Positions 53,251 to 61,335 of a stretch of 64,000 bases of DNA are shown piece after piece. The notes beneath the pieces were generated by a model that was not told where the DNA came from, made no database searches, and saw only the letters and a list, made by a program, of their open reading frames with translations. A program made the position numbers and the translations under genes. Source of the stretch: Prevotella sp. GTDB taxonomy: Bacteria; Bacteroidota; Bacteroidia; Bacteroidales; Bacteroidaceae. Positions within the stretch are counted from its first letter, which is position 1. Each line of letters starts with the position of its first letter. The stretch lies in contig JALCDQ010000003.1 in the NCBI GenBank assembly GCA_022641735.1, positions 186,001 to 250,000 of the forward strand, read 5' to 3'.

Positions 53251-53282
53251 GAAAAAAGGCCTGTCGCAGTAACGACAGGCCT
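53251..53282 (-). terminator. trp leader terminator (attenuator)
   Basis: On the minus strand AGGCCTGTCG and CGACAGGCCT form a perfect 10-bp GC-rich stem with a 6-nt loop, followed by six U. It lies between the leader peptide stop and trpD, 53 bp before the trpD start, so transcription would stop before the structural genes unless an alternative fold forms. An upstream stretch (minus strand TTACGAAGCC, 53317-53326) can pair with its 5' arm over about 8 bases with bulges, a candidate antiterminator. Confidence 0.88.
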
Positions 53283-53327
53283 CAATTCTATATATTATCA
53301 TCAGAAATATCTACACGGCTTCGTAAC

Positions 53328-53387
53328 TCACGACTTTTTTAATCTTGAGAAACGCCACCACCATGCTGTAGAAACTGATAATATCAT
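53328..53387 (-). CDS. trpL: trp operon leader peptide with three consecutive Trp codons
   Basis: A 20-codon frame encoding MILSVSTAWWWRFSRLKKS. TGG-TGG-TGG occupies 53355-53363. It begins 28 bp past the -7 promoter element, ends 46 bp before the terminator hairpin and precedes trpD. GGC at the third Trp codon boundary and the following CUCA can pair with GCC and UGAG in 53317-53333, so a ribosome stalled on the Trp codons would free that stretch to act as antiterminator. This is the classical layout of ribosome-mediated attenuation: plentiful charged tRNA-Trp gives termination, scarcity gives read-through. Coding and control roles are inferred from sequence alone. Confidence 0.87.
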   Translation of the reverse strand: MILSVSTAWWWRFSRLKKS

Positions 53388-53414
53388 ATTCTTTAATATC
53401 TTTTATTTCGATTG

Positions 53415-53422
53415 CAAAGTTA
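53415..53422 (-). promoter_or_regulatory. -7 promoter element for trp operon
   Basis: The minus strand reads TAACTTTG (then CAATCG), with TTGG 19 bp upstream as -33 element, close to the Bacteroidetes consensus. Transcription would start near 53409, 22 bp before the leader peptide ATG. Confidence 0.75.
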
Positions 53423-53526
53423 TATTATTTATTTCATTCTACCAACTTTTTGAATGAAAAACTTGAGTTTTAATATCAATTTAACATTTACACCTTATTA
53501 TATAATAAGCTTCTCTATTCCTGAAA

Positions 53527-53614
53527 GTAAGCATTGGTATTTGTTTCTCTATCGAAAACAGTCTGTTTTCCTATGCGAAACAGTCTGTTTTTCTATGGAA
53601 AACAAATGCAAGAA
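53527..53614. repeat. 22-bp periodic array with ACAGTCTG core
   Basis: Two strong units at 53549 and 53571 share AAACAGTCTGTTTT, a palindrome, each opening with CTAT. A third CTATGGAAAACAAATG follows at 53593, and a weak unit at 53527 (GTAAGCATTGGTATTTG) is partly its reverse complement. The period is 22 as in the other arrays but the core differs. It lies between the divergent trp operon and the 41-residue ORF. Confidence 0.65.
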
Positions 53615-53714
53615 ACCATCTTTTGGGGGAATAAAAATAATTATTCGTTTCATATAATAAAGACAAGATATCATCGTTTGAATAATATATGAAAACAAAA
53701 AGACTATATCGCCT

Positions 53715-53840
53715 ATGAAGTTTTTTACACCCGAAGAAATCGAACCATCAGAGAAAACTCTGAATATCATCCGTCAGATTGCCCGCACTTATCGTGTCGT
53801 GCATGTCAATGGAAAGGAAATCTCGTATTGCATCAATTAA
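53715..53840 (+). CDS. 41-residue small protein
   Basis: ATG 53715 to TAA 53840 encodes MKFFTPEEIEPSEKTLNIIR followed by QIARTYRVVHVNGKEISYCIN. It is charged and probably a helix plus a short beta hairpin, with no signal peptide. It is 13 bp upstream of rpe on the same strand and has ordinary codon use. I believe short proteins of this sort occur widely in Bacteroidales, but I assign no function. Confidence 0.65.
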   Translation: MKFFTPEEIEPSEKTLNIIRQIARTYRVVHVNGKEISYCIN

Positions 53841-53853
53841 TTATCACACTCAA

Positions 53854-54504
53854 ATGAATACCTTAGTATCCCCTTCTTTGCTTTCCGCAAATTTCCTTGA
53901 CTTAAAAGGAGAGATGGAAATGATTAACGAGAGTGAGGCTGACTGGCTTCACATGGATGTGATGGATGGAGTCTTCGTGCCTAACATATCCTTTGGTTTC
54001 CCTGTTATACAAGCCGTTTCCAAAGCCTGCAAGAAGCCTCTCGATGTGCATCTGATGATTGTACATCCTGAAAACTATATTGAACAGACAGCTAAAGCGG
54101 GAGCAATGATGATGACCGTGCACTATGAGGCAAGCCTTCATCTTAACCGTACGCTCAATGCTATACATGCTGCAGGCATGAAAGCAGGCGTTGCCTTGAA
54201 TCCTTCCACGCCCGTAAGCGTCTTGGAAGACATCATCCTGGATGCCGATTTGATACTCATTATGAGCGTAAATCCCGGATTCTCAGGACAGAAGTTTATA
54301 GAGAATACCTATAAAAAAATCACCCAACTGAAGCAATTAATCAAATCTTCAGGGAGCCATGCTGTAATAGAAGTTGACGGAGGAGTACAAAATGAAACAG
54401 CTCCAAAACTTGTTGAAGCTGGAGCTGATGTGCTGGTAAGCGGCAATTATGTCTTCAAATCAGCAGATCCGAAAGCCACTATTCATTCCTTAAAACAACT
54501 GTAA
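53854..54504 (+). CDS. rpe: Ribulose-phosphate 3-epimerase
   Basis: 216 residues from ATG 53854 (MNTLVSPSLLSANF); the frame extends upstream but through the 41-residue ORF. Pentose-phosphate enzyme interconverting ribulose-5-P and xylulose-5-P. Metal and catalytic residues in HMDVMDGVFVPNISFG, DVHLMI, VHYEA, MSVNPGFSGQKFI and EVDGGVQ. The stop abuts the stop of the converging sigma-factor gene with no base between. Confidence 0.96.
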   Translation: MNTLVSPSLLSANFLDLKGEMEMINESEADWLHMDVMDGVFVPNISFGFPVIQAVSKACKKPLDVHLMIVHPENYIEQTAKAGAMMMTVHYEASLHLNRTLNAIHAAGMKAGVALNPSTPVSVLEDIILDADLILIMSVNPGFSGQKFIENTYKKITQLKQLIKSSGSHAVIEVDGGVQNETAPKLVEAGADVLVSGNYVFKSADPKATIHSLKQL

Positions 54505-55101
54505 TCAGTCAAGTTGCAAAGCAATATGATGCGCTTTTGCCATTCTTCTCAAATTAAGAACGGCATATCTCATGCGCCCTAAAACGGTGTTGATGCTCAC
54601 TTCGGTAAGCTCTGCAATCTCTTTGAATGACATCTCCTGATAAAAACGCATGAATACTACTTCACGCTGAGGCGTTGGCAGCAGATTCATCATTTTTTTT
54701 ACATCACGGAGAACCTCCTCGTTTACAAAACAATTCTCAATATTTCCGTCCAAGAGGTCATTGCTGCTGATGTTGGAAAGGTCGTTATCCTCAGTCGGCT
54801 CAACGATCTTTTCTCCTTTTTGACCACGATATAAATCCATAATTACATTATGCGCTATACGCATAACCCATGCTGAGAATTTGCCACTGTCTGTATATTT
54901 GCCTTGCTGGAGTTTCATGATAACCTTCACGAATGTCTCTTGGAAAACATCGTTAGCTACCTCTCTATCCCTTACCAAGAAAAGGATATACGAGAAAAGT
55001 TTCGTCTTATTGTGCATTAACAATAAATCGAAAGCCCTATTATTACCATCAATATAAGACAACGCCAATTCTTCATCGGTCATCTCATTCAGATTCTTCA
55101 T
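54505..55101 (-). CDS. ECF-type sigma-70 family RNA polymerase sigma factor
   Basis: 198 residues. Region 2 (~20-90): AFDLLLMHNKTKLFSYILFLVRDREVANDVFQETFVKVI and FSAWVMRIAHNVIMD. Region 4 (~135-190): LPTPQREVVFMRFYQEMSFKEIAELTEVSINTVLGRMRYAV, the helix-turn-helix binding -35. An acidic linker joins them. No anti-sigma factor lies next to it, unlike SusC/D-linked ECF factors. A group of such orphan sigma factors is common in Bacteroidetes; the regulon cannot be told. Confidence 0.92.
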   Translation of the reverse strand: MKNLNEMTDEELALSYIDGNNRAFDLLLMHNKTKLFSYILFLVRDREVANDVFQETFVKVIMKLQQGKYTDSGKFSAWVMRIAHNVIMDLYRGQKGEKIVEPTEDNDLSNISSNDLLDGNIENCFVNEEVLRDVKKMMNLLPTPQREVVFMRFYQEMSFKEIAELTEVSINTVLGRMRYAVLNLRRMAKAHHIALQLD

Positions 55102-55463
55102 TTCCTTAAATATTTAATTTTAAGTAAAGGTAATAATCAATAGGCTTTTTCTTTTTATTGTATTTAAATTGTTAATATTGTTTGCAAATTTATGATATTT
55201 CATTGATTTAGCCAAATTTTTAACATAAAAATTTCAATAAAAATGAAAAATATAAGAGGTTGGTGCAGGATGCTACCAACCTCAATGCCTGATTTCGTAA
55301 AAAGCACGAAATCTAAAACACGCCGTAAATATAAATGATAATTTTGAAAAAAACAAATTTTTAACATAAAATCTGTATATAGAACTAAAAAAGGCCTCAT
55401 CTTTTGCAAGATAAGGCCTTATTCTATACTTATTTCAAAGGTTTCTTTTACTTCTCTGTTAAC
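55102..55463. other. 362-bp gene-free region with paired hairpins between direct repeats
   Basis: A weak -7 (TACCTTTA, minus) lies before the sigma gene. An 18-bp direct repeat CAAATTTTTAACATAAAA occurs at 55213-55230 and 55354-55371. Between them are two perfect stems, GAGGTTGGT/ACCAACCTC (55256-55283) and GATTTCGT/ACGAAATC (55291-55313). The GH57 terminator follows at 55385. No coding sequence is supported. Confidence 0.6.
55385..55420 (-). terminator. Intrinsic terminator of glycogen operon
   Basis: On the minus strand AAGGCCT-ATCTT pairs with AAGAT-AGGCCTT around a short loop, followed by six U. It lies 43 bp past the GH57 stop. Confidence 0.82.
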
Positions 55464-56879
55464 TTATTCTTTTTTCGGTGCAACGGGCTTTTCAGCTGTC
55501 TTTTTGCTGTCAGTTTTCTTTGCTGCTGCCGCTTTAGTCGCAGGTTTCTTATCCACTTTTGCACGAAGTTTATCACTTGCAGCCTCAATTTTCTCTATTT
55601 TTGCCTGCAAACGAGTGATTTCCTTGTCTTTCATTTCAATCTCATCACCCTGGTTCTTAATGGTTGTCAGGAGACCTTCCAACTCATCATTATCAATATC
55701 TTCAGGGTAAAGATTATTCACTCGAGTGATAAAATCGCCAAGAATATTCGTGTAATTGGTGAAAGCATCGAAAGGAGATGCATAGATACCTCTATCTATT
55801 CCCACGCCTGAAGGCTTGGTTGTCATAAAGCGGAAGTTATCGGTTGCCTGCAGATAATCCCAATCCTGATTGATACGAGGGTCGTTGGCAATGCGCACAC
55901 GGTCAGCAACGCTATAGAGTTTATTGAATGCCTCTCTCTGCATTGGATTTCCCAACCATGTGGAAACATCGCGTTCTTCATCCATCCAAGACAGCGTATC
56001 TGGCACATCCAGATTGCCTGCGCTCTTCATCTTCATGCAAACTTCGGTAGGAGTAGAGAATGTGATGCCCTTTTGCTTTGCACATACAGGGAGTGCTTTA
56101 AGGAAGTCAAGGATATTGCTGGATAATGGTTGCGCGATGCCAATGGCTGAAAGATTCATGAAAATGCCATAGAACTGCTCCTCCTCAGGGAAATTGGCTA
56201 TCTTCTGAATATAGTTATCGGCAAAGAGTGGATAACCGTCCCAGTCGCTATTGCTGAATCTCAAGGAGATATCATCACTCAAATTGACATCCCGAAGAAG
56301 AAGTTTCAAGTTAGGAGCAAGGGCACAATTATAAAGATAATGCGGTGATTTCCAACCCAATACATGCTTTGCTCCTTCCGTAAGCATACCCTTGAAACCA
56401 AATTGGGATGCCTGCAAGCCGATGTCATCACTATAGATAAGTCCGGAATTGCGAAGTATCTTCGGCTTCTGTCCGAAGTACTCATTGATTTTCTCCATTT
56501 GTTTCTTAATCTCAGCAGCAAAACTTTCCTCGTTTACCAAAGAGGAAAGGCCGTGAGAATAAGGCTCTGCAAGGAATTCGACACAGCCAGTCTCATTCAA
56601 TTCCTGCAACTTCTCAAGCACCTGAGGAGCATGCACTTCGAGCTGCTCAATGCCCACTCCCGAGAGAGAGAAGGCTACCTTGAAAGACTTGCCGTTATCC
56701 TTTATCATCTCCAAAAGGGTGTTCAGGGCTGGCATATATGACCGTTCGGCTATATCACTTATCGAACGCTCGTTCTCATAATCATCATAATAATAATGAT
56801 CGGTGCCGATATCAAAGAAGCGATATCGTTTCAGATGAATAATCTGATGTATCTCGAAATATAAACAAATTGTTTTCAT
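55464..56879 (-). CDS. GH57 alpha-amylase/glycogen-active enzyme with coiled-coil tail
   Basis: 471 residues, cytosolic (no signal peptide). The GH57 (beta-alpha)7 domain covers ~1-385: ICLYFEIHQIIHLKRYRFFDIG, VAFSLSGVGIEQL, EFLAEPYSHGLSSL and ILRNSGLIYSDDIG are conserved regions. It then has an unusual C-terminus: a coiled coil (LEGLLTTIKNQGDEIEMKDKEI onwards, ~400-445) and a Lys/Ala/Pro-rich tail (KKPATKAAAAKKTDSKK). Together with the GT4 and debranching genes it forms the Bacteroidetes glycogen cluster. A 22-bp array separates it from the GT4 gene. Exact activity (amylase or branching) is uncertain. Confidence 0.88.
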   Translation of the reverse strand: MKTICLYFEIHQIIHLKRYRFFDIGTDHYYYDDYENERSISDIAERSYMPALNTLLEMIKDNGKSFKVAFSLSGVGIEQLEVHAPQVLEKLQELNETGCVEFLAEPYSHGLSSLVNEESFAAEIKKQMEKINEYFGQKPKILRNSGLIYSDDIGLQASQFGFKGMLTEGAKHVLGWKSPHYLYNCALAPNLKLLLRDVNLSDDISLRFSNSDWDGYPLFADNYIQKIANFPEEEQFYGIFMNLSAIGIAQPLSSNILDFLKALPVCAKQKGITFSTPTEVCMKMKSAGNLDVPDTLSWMDEERDVSTWLGNPMQREAFNKLYSVADRVRIANDPRINQDWDYLQATDNFRFMTTKPSGVGIDRGIYASPFDAFTNYTNILGDFITRVNNLYPEDIDNDELEGLLTTIKNQGDEIEMKDKEITRLQAKIEKIEAASDKLRAKVDKKPATKAAAAKKTDSKKTAEKPVAPKKE

Positions 56880-56904
56880 TTTTCTATTTGATATTTATTG
56901 GTTT

Positions 56905-56992
56905 CTAAAAGATGGCTTTTTACTCTCCTATTAACGGTCTTTTACGCCGTAAGTAACGGTTGTTTACCCTGTAAAAGATGGTCTTCTACAAA
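56905..56992 (-). repeat. 22-bp x 4 intergenic array, copy G
   Basis: Units at 56905, 56927, 56949 and 56971; the second reads CCTATTAACGGTCTTTTAC, the inverse of the TTAATAGG unit of copies B and E. In the transcribed (minus) direction it begins 12 nt after the GT4 stop and ends 25 nt before the GH57 start, inside an operon. Confidence 0.87.
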
Positions 56993-57004
56993 TCGTGCCG
57001 TCAT

Positions 57005-58273
57005 CTACTTCCATCCAAGCGTCCGTTCATAGAGTTCTCTTATCCATGCGCCCACTTTCACCCAAGTGATTTGGTCGACCTCATTCTTCCCTTCCTGCTG
57101 GAGGTAATGGAAAAGGCTCTCATTATGGCAGATGGAATATATGGCATCAGCCATTGCGTGAATATCCCAATAATCGACTTTGATGCAATTGTTGAGAATC
57201 TCCGCGCAGCCGCTCTGTTTTGAGATAATGGTAGGAGTTCCACATTGCATGGCTTCTAAAGGAGAGATTCCGAAAGGCTCGCTCACAGATGGCATCACAT
57301 AGACATCGGAGTCTTTCAGACATTCATACACCTGCTTGCCGCGCATGAAACCAGGAAAATGGAACCTGTCGGCAATGCCTCTTTCGGCAGCAAGATATAT
57401 CATCTGATCCATCATATCGCCAGAGCCTGCCATGCAGAAGCGCACTTTCCGCGTGCGATGAAGCACCATATTGGCAGCCTCCACAAAGTATTCAGGTCCT
57501 TTTTGCATAGTGATTCGCCCAAGGAAAGTTACGACCTTTTCTTTTCCAGTATGGTCAGGACGAGGAATATCCTGCAATTCCTGACGGAGTGGATACACTG
57601 CATTGTGCACGGTGAAGCACTTTCGAGGGTCCTGATGATATTGATTGATTACCGTCTGACGGGTCAGTTCCGACACGCACATGATGCAATCAGCATTATC
57701 CATACCGTCTTTTTCTATCGAATAAACGGTAGGATTCACATGTCCGCGAGACCGGTCGAAATCCGTAGCATGAACGTGTATGCAGAGGGGCTTGCCACTT
57801 ACCTGCTTAGCATGTATGCCTGCAGGATAAGTAAGCCAATCATGCGCATGAATGATATCAAAATCGAAGGTGCGTGCCACTACTCCAGCTATCACCGAAT
57901 AGTTGTTGATTTCCTCATGAAGATTGGCAGGATAGCCTCCCGCAAACTCCATGGCACCAAGGTCATTCACGTTCATATAATTGAAATCGCCATAGATATG
58001 CTCGCGCAATTTATAGTATAAATCGGGATCCATGACGTTTCCGATGCGATTTTTCACATAGTCGTAATCAACATCACGCCAAGCGATTGGCACGCAATTC
58101 ATTGCCACCAAGTTGGCAGCGCTCTTGTCTTCATCACCCCAAGGTTTAGGAAGACAAAGCGTAATCTCTACATCCCCCATGGCATGAAGCCCTTGAGATA
58201 TTCCATAGTTGGCAGTAGCAAGACCACCATATACGTGAGGAGGATACTCCCATCCAAACATTAAAACTTTCAT
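57005..58273 (-). CDS. GT4-type glycogen synthase-like glycosyltransferase
   Basis: A 422-residue GT-B enzyme. MFGWEYPPHVYGGLATANYGISQGL matches starch/glycogen synthase-like GT4 N-termini. IIHAHDWLTYPAG, VHATDFDRSRGHVNP, TFLGRITMQKGPEYFVEAA and the EX7E motif SEPFGISPLEAMQCGTP complete the active site. In Bacteroidetes this gene sits between the debranching enzyme and GH57 and is the probable glycogen synthase using UDP- or ADP-glucose (inference by context). Starts 17 bp after the debranching gene. Confidence 0.88.
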   Translation of the reverse strand: MKVLMFGWEYPPHVYGGLATANYGISQGLHAMGDVEITLCLPKPWGDEDKSAANLVAMNCVPIAWRDVDYDYVKNRIGNVMDPDLYYKLREHIYGDFNYMNVNDLGAMEFAGGYPANLHEEINNYSVIAGVVARTFDFDIIHAHDWLTYPAGIHAKQVSGKPLCIHVHATDFDRSRGHVNPTVYSIEKDGMDNADCIMCVSELTRQTVINQYHQDPRKCFTVHNAVYPLRQELQDIPRPDHTGKEKVVTFLGRITMQKGPEYFVEAANMVLHRTRKVRFCMAGSGDMMDQMIYLAAERGIADRFHFPGFMRGKQVYECLKDSDVYVMPSVSEPFGISPLEAMQCGTPTIISKQSGCAEILNNCIKVDYWDIHAMADAIYSICHNESLFHYLQQEGKNEVDQITWVKVGAWIRELYERTLGWK

Positions 58274-58290
58274 CTGTTGCTCCTCCTTAT

Positions 58291-60237
58291 TTAATAAGTA
58301 TACTTTTCAAGCAGCTCAAGGGTGCGAAGCACTTCGGCTACATTCATTGCAAAAGAAATGGCTCCACGCCCTCTGAAAGGCGGATTGCCATCGAAGAGCT
58401 CTGGGATAGTTCCTATGCAATGGTTGAACATCTCGTCTTCATAACCGACCATCTGACGTTCAACGAAACTAAGGCGAGTTCGCTTATATAGTTTTAGGCA
58501 GGCTTCCATATAGAAACCGCTAAGCCAAGGCCATGCTGTGCCCTGGTGATAAGCATAATCACGCTGTGATTGCGGGCCTACATACATTGGATTATACCCT
58601 CCACTCTTAGGAGAGAGGGTGCGCAAACCCTTTGGAGTCAGCAATTCTCGCGTGCAGATATCAAGCACGCTCTTTTTCTGTTCCTGATTAAGTGGCGAAT
58701 AATCGAAGGCAACCGGAAATATCATGTTCGGTCGAACACTCCAGTCTATCATCTTTCCATCCACATAATCATACAGATAACCATATTCATTAAGGAACGT
58801 ACTCAAGAAAGACTCCTTGCATTTAGCCGCTAACTCTTCATAATGAGCTGCATTTTTTTCGTCCTTCTGCTCCCTAATAAGGGATGCCGTGAACATCAAA
58901 GCATTATACCAAAGCGCATTGAATTCCACAATATAGCCAGAGCGAGGAATAACCGGACGCCCATTAGCTGTGGAATTCATCCATGTCATAGCCTTCTCCT
59001 TGCCACCAGAAACAGAGAGAAGTCCATTCTCATCGAGTTTCAGATTCGGATGTTTATCACTCTCGATGAACTTGACAATAGCCGTGAGAAGCTTTCCGTA
59101 TTTTTCATAACACTTGTCACGACCACACTCACGAGCATATTGCTGGATGCACCAAACGGCCCACAGCAATACATCAGGCTGCTCTATTTCATAGATTTTC
59201 TTAGTCAATGGCTTGCCTTCCATAAATTCACGAAGAGCCACGGAAGCCGTTTTCATCACCAACTCAAAGTAATCCTCCTCCTCTATGGAAAGGGTAAGAC
59301 CCGGAAGCGCTATGAACATGTCGCGCGCACGGCTCTTAAACCATGGATAACCGGCAAGAATATAGCGGTCATCATTCTTTTCGTGAATACGGAACTGATG
59401 GGCTGCATTAATCAAACAATGGAAGAAGTTGTCACGCGGAGTACGCTCATCAACCTCTTTCTCAAACAAATGCTTCAAACCGGTGGTCTTGATTTCCGAC
59501 GTGGAAGCCGCAAAAACGATGCTTTCTCCCTTTCGGATGTTCATCTCGAAATAGCCGGGCACATAGAGATCTTCATTGGAAGCATAGCCTCTCTCCTGCT
59601 CTTTCGGATATTCAACACCACGATACCAATCAGGTTGGAAGATAAACTCGTTCTTCTTTGAGAACTGCATGTTCAGGTCAGGATAACCGGCATACATGCA
59701 AGTTTTGATTCCGTTGTCAATCTGAGAATAATCTCTAGAGGCAGCAGAATTCTCATGCGTAAACTGGCGAACGCTTCTGAAGGCTAGGAAAGGCTTGAAA
59801 CGAAGTGTCGTAGCAGAATGCGCATCAACCAATGTGTAACGAATAAGGATACGGTCTTCATAATGCTGGAAGACCACTTCCTTCTTTAATAAGACACCAC
59901 CTACCCTATAAAGTGTGGTTGGGACTCTGTCGCAATCAAACTCGCGGATATACTTGTGGCCCTTAGGACTGAAGTTGTTACCTTGATACTTATGAAGGCC
60001 GAGGTTAAATTCTGCTCCATGCTGGATAACTGTAACGTCCAATGAGGAAAGAAGCACATGGTTTTCATCGTCCAGATTTGGCACTGGCACAACGAGTAAC
60101 CCATGATATTTCCTCGTATTACAGTCAACGATCGTAGAGCAAGAGTATGCACCCGAGCGGTTTGTACGAAGCAGCTCTTTGGGTAACGACTCCTCCAGAT
60201 TGGTCATCAAGGCTTTTTCAAATTTTAGATAACTCAT
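58291..60237 (-). CDS. Archaeal-type glycogen debranching enzyme
   Basis: 648 residues from ATG 60237 (MSYLKFEKALMTNLEESLPKE); a longer frame to 60294 starts on the promoter. N-terminal substrate domain has LLRTNRSGAYSCSTIVDCNTRKYHGLLV, typical of Bacteroidetes/archaeal GDE. The (alpha/alpha)6 catalytic domain (AGL C-terminal type, GH133-like) has ILAGYPWFKSRARDMFIALPGL with a catalytic Asp and SGYIVEFNALWYNAL with Glu. Removes alpha-1,6 branches during glycogen turnover. First gene of the glycogen cluster. Confidence 0.92.
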   Translation of the reverse strand: MSYLKFEKALMTNLEESLPKELLRTNRSGAYSCSTIVDCNTRKYHGLLVVPVPNLDDENHVLLSSLDVTVIQHGAEFNLGLHKYQGNNFSPKGHKYIREFDCDRVPTTLYRVGGVLLKKEVVFQHYEDRILIRYTLVDAHSATTLRFKPFLAFRSVRQFTHENSAASRDYSQIDNGIKTCMYAGYPDLNMQFSKKNEFIFQPDWYRGVEYPKEQERGYASNEDLYVPGYFEMNIRKGESIVFAASTSEIKTTGLKHLFEKEVDERTPRDNFFHCLINAAHQFRIHEKNDDRYILAGYPWFKSRARDMFIALPGLTLSIEEEDYFELVMKTASVALREFMEGKPLTKKIYEIEQPDVLLWAVWCIQQYARECGRDKCYEKYGKLLTAIVKFIESDKHPNLKLDENGLLSVSGGKEKAMTWMNSTANGRPVIPRSGYIVEFNALWYNALMFTASLIREQKDEKNAAHYEELAAKCKESFLSTFLNEYGYLYDYVDGKMIDWSVRPNMIFPVAFDYSPLNQEQKKSVLDICTRELLTPKGLRTLSPKSGGYNPMYVGPQSQRDYAYHQGTAWPWLSGFYMEACLKLYKRTRLSFVERQMVGYEDEMFNHCIGTIPELFDGNPPFRGRGAISFAMNVAEVLRTLELLEKYTY

Positions 60238-60291
60238 AAGGTTATATATAAGGTTATATTTTATAGTTAGCAAATTATTATATAGAGGATG

Positions 60292-60325
60292 CAAAAGTAA
60301 TGAATTCCTCTCGCTTTCAAAGTTA
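60292..60325 (-). promoter_or_regulatory. Tandem -7 elements upstream of debranching gene
   Basis: Two minus-strand matches to TAnnTTTG: TACTTTTG (60292-60299) and TAACTTTG (60318-60325). The nearer one gives a ~50-nt leader to the ATG at 60237, which contains the repeated ATATAACCTTAT. Confidence 0.6.
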
Positions 60326-60396
60326 CAAAAAAAATAGGTTACGGCAAAATAAATCGGATGTAATTTTTTAAAATAATGTTCTTATTTGAAAAAAAT

Positions 60397-61335
60397 CTAA
60401 ACTCTAGCAGGTATTAAGAAGTTGATAACCTCCTGTTCTACCTTAATATTAAAAGGTCCTGATGGCGTACTCAGCAACCTTCCATCTATGCCCACCATTG
60501 CTTTTTGCGTATTAAGGAATTGTATTTCAGATGTCCGATAAGGATGAACACTCCGATGATTCAAGAATTTTCCTCTCAGAAAAAGATACCAACCTTCTAT
60601 CATTTGCATCACCTCCGGGTGATAAACAACGCTCACATCGAGCAATCCATTATATGGAACGGCATTGGGAGTCTGTCCATATCCAAGTGCATTGCCTACA
60701 CATACGGTCATTATCTTTCGGTCTAAATCATCTGAATTTATCTTAATATGCATTCGATATTCCAATCTTTGGAACATCATCAGTATAAAGGAGATAACAA
60801 AAGATATGGTACGGAAGCCCAATACATGACGGGTTTGCCTACGAAGATTCATGATGGCTGCTATCAAACCTATATTCACGCAATTGAGAAAATAGCGATG
60901 ACAGGATTCACCTTTCTTATTTTGATAATTAATCCGTCCCGCATCGATTTTCCTTACGCGATGTTCTTTCAGCCAAGAAACCGTCTGCTCTTCTTCTCCT
61001 TCTCTAAATCCCCAGAAATGAGCAAAGTCATTCATCACTCCATTAGGGATTACTCCCAAAGCAATCTTGTCTCTAGTCTCCTTTTCTGCTTGCATCAAGC
61101 AATTCACAGCATCATTCAATGCAGAGTCGCCACCAACTATCACTATCGTACGATAGCCATTATTGATGAGCATATTCACAAGACGCTCCACGCTTCCAGT
61201 GCTCTCACTCTGCACATAATCAAAATCTATATGCTCGCTGCGAAGCAATTTTTCTATCTTTTCCCATCTCTTGAGAGGACGAAAAGAACCTTTAGGGCAA
61301 AATAGGATGCCCCATTTATTTTCATTTACTGCCAT
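60397..61335 (-). CDS. YegS/DagK-type lipid kinase
   Basis: 312 residues. Diacylglycerol-kinase catalytic domain: the nucleotide-binding GGD motif is IVGGDSALNDAVN (here GGDSA rather than GGDGT), then LGVIPNGVMNDFAHFWG. The C-terminal beta-sandwich has VCVGNALGYGQTPNAVPYNGLLDVSVV. Phosphorylates a lipid such as diacylglycerol; acts at the inner membrane face. Its ATG overlaps the miaA stop by 10 bp. Specific lipid unknown. Confidence 0.9.
   Translation of the reverse strand: MAVNENKWGILFCPKGSFRPLKRWEKIEKLLRSEHIDFDYVQSESTGSVERLVNMLINNGYRTIVIVGGDSALNDAVNCLMQAEKETRDKIALGVIPNGVMNDFAHFWGFREGEEEQTVSWLKEHRVRKIDAGRINYQNKKGESCHRYFLNCVNIGLIAAIMNLRRQTRHVLGFRTISFVISFILMMFQRLEYRMHIKINSDDLDRKIMTVCVGNALGYGQTPNAVPYNGLLDVSVVYHPEVMQMIEGWYLFLRGKFLNHRSVHPYRTSEIQFLNTQKAMVGIDGRLLSTPSGPFNIKVEQEVINFLIPARV

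Noticed and set aside
55200..55409. 69-codon minus-strand frame before the glycogen terminator
   Set aside because: It runs through two perfect hairpins and both copies of the direct repeat and into the terminator; hydrophobic, low-complexity composition.
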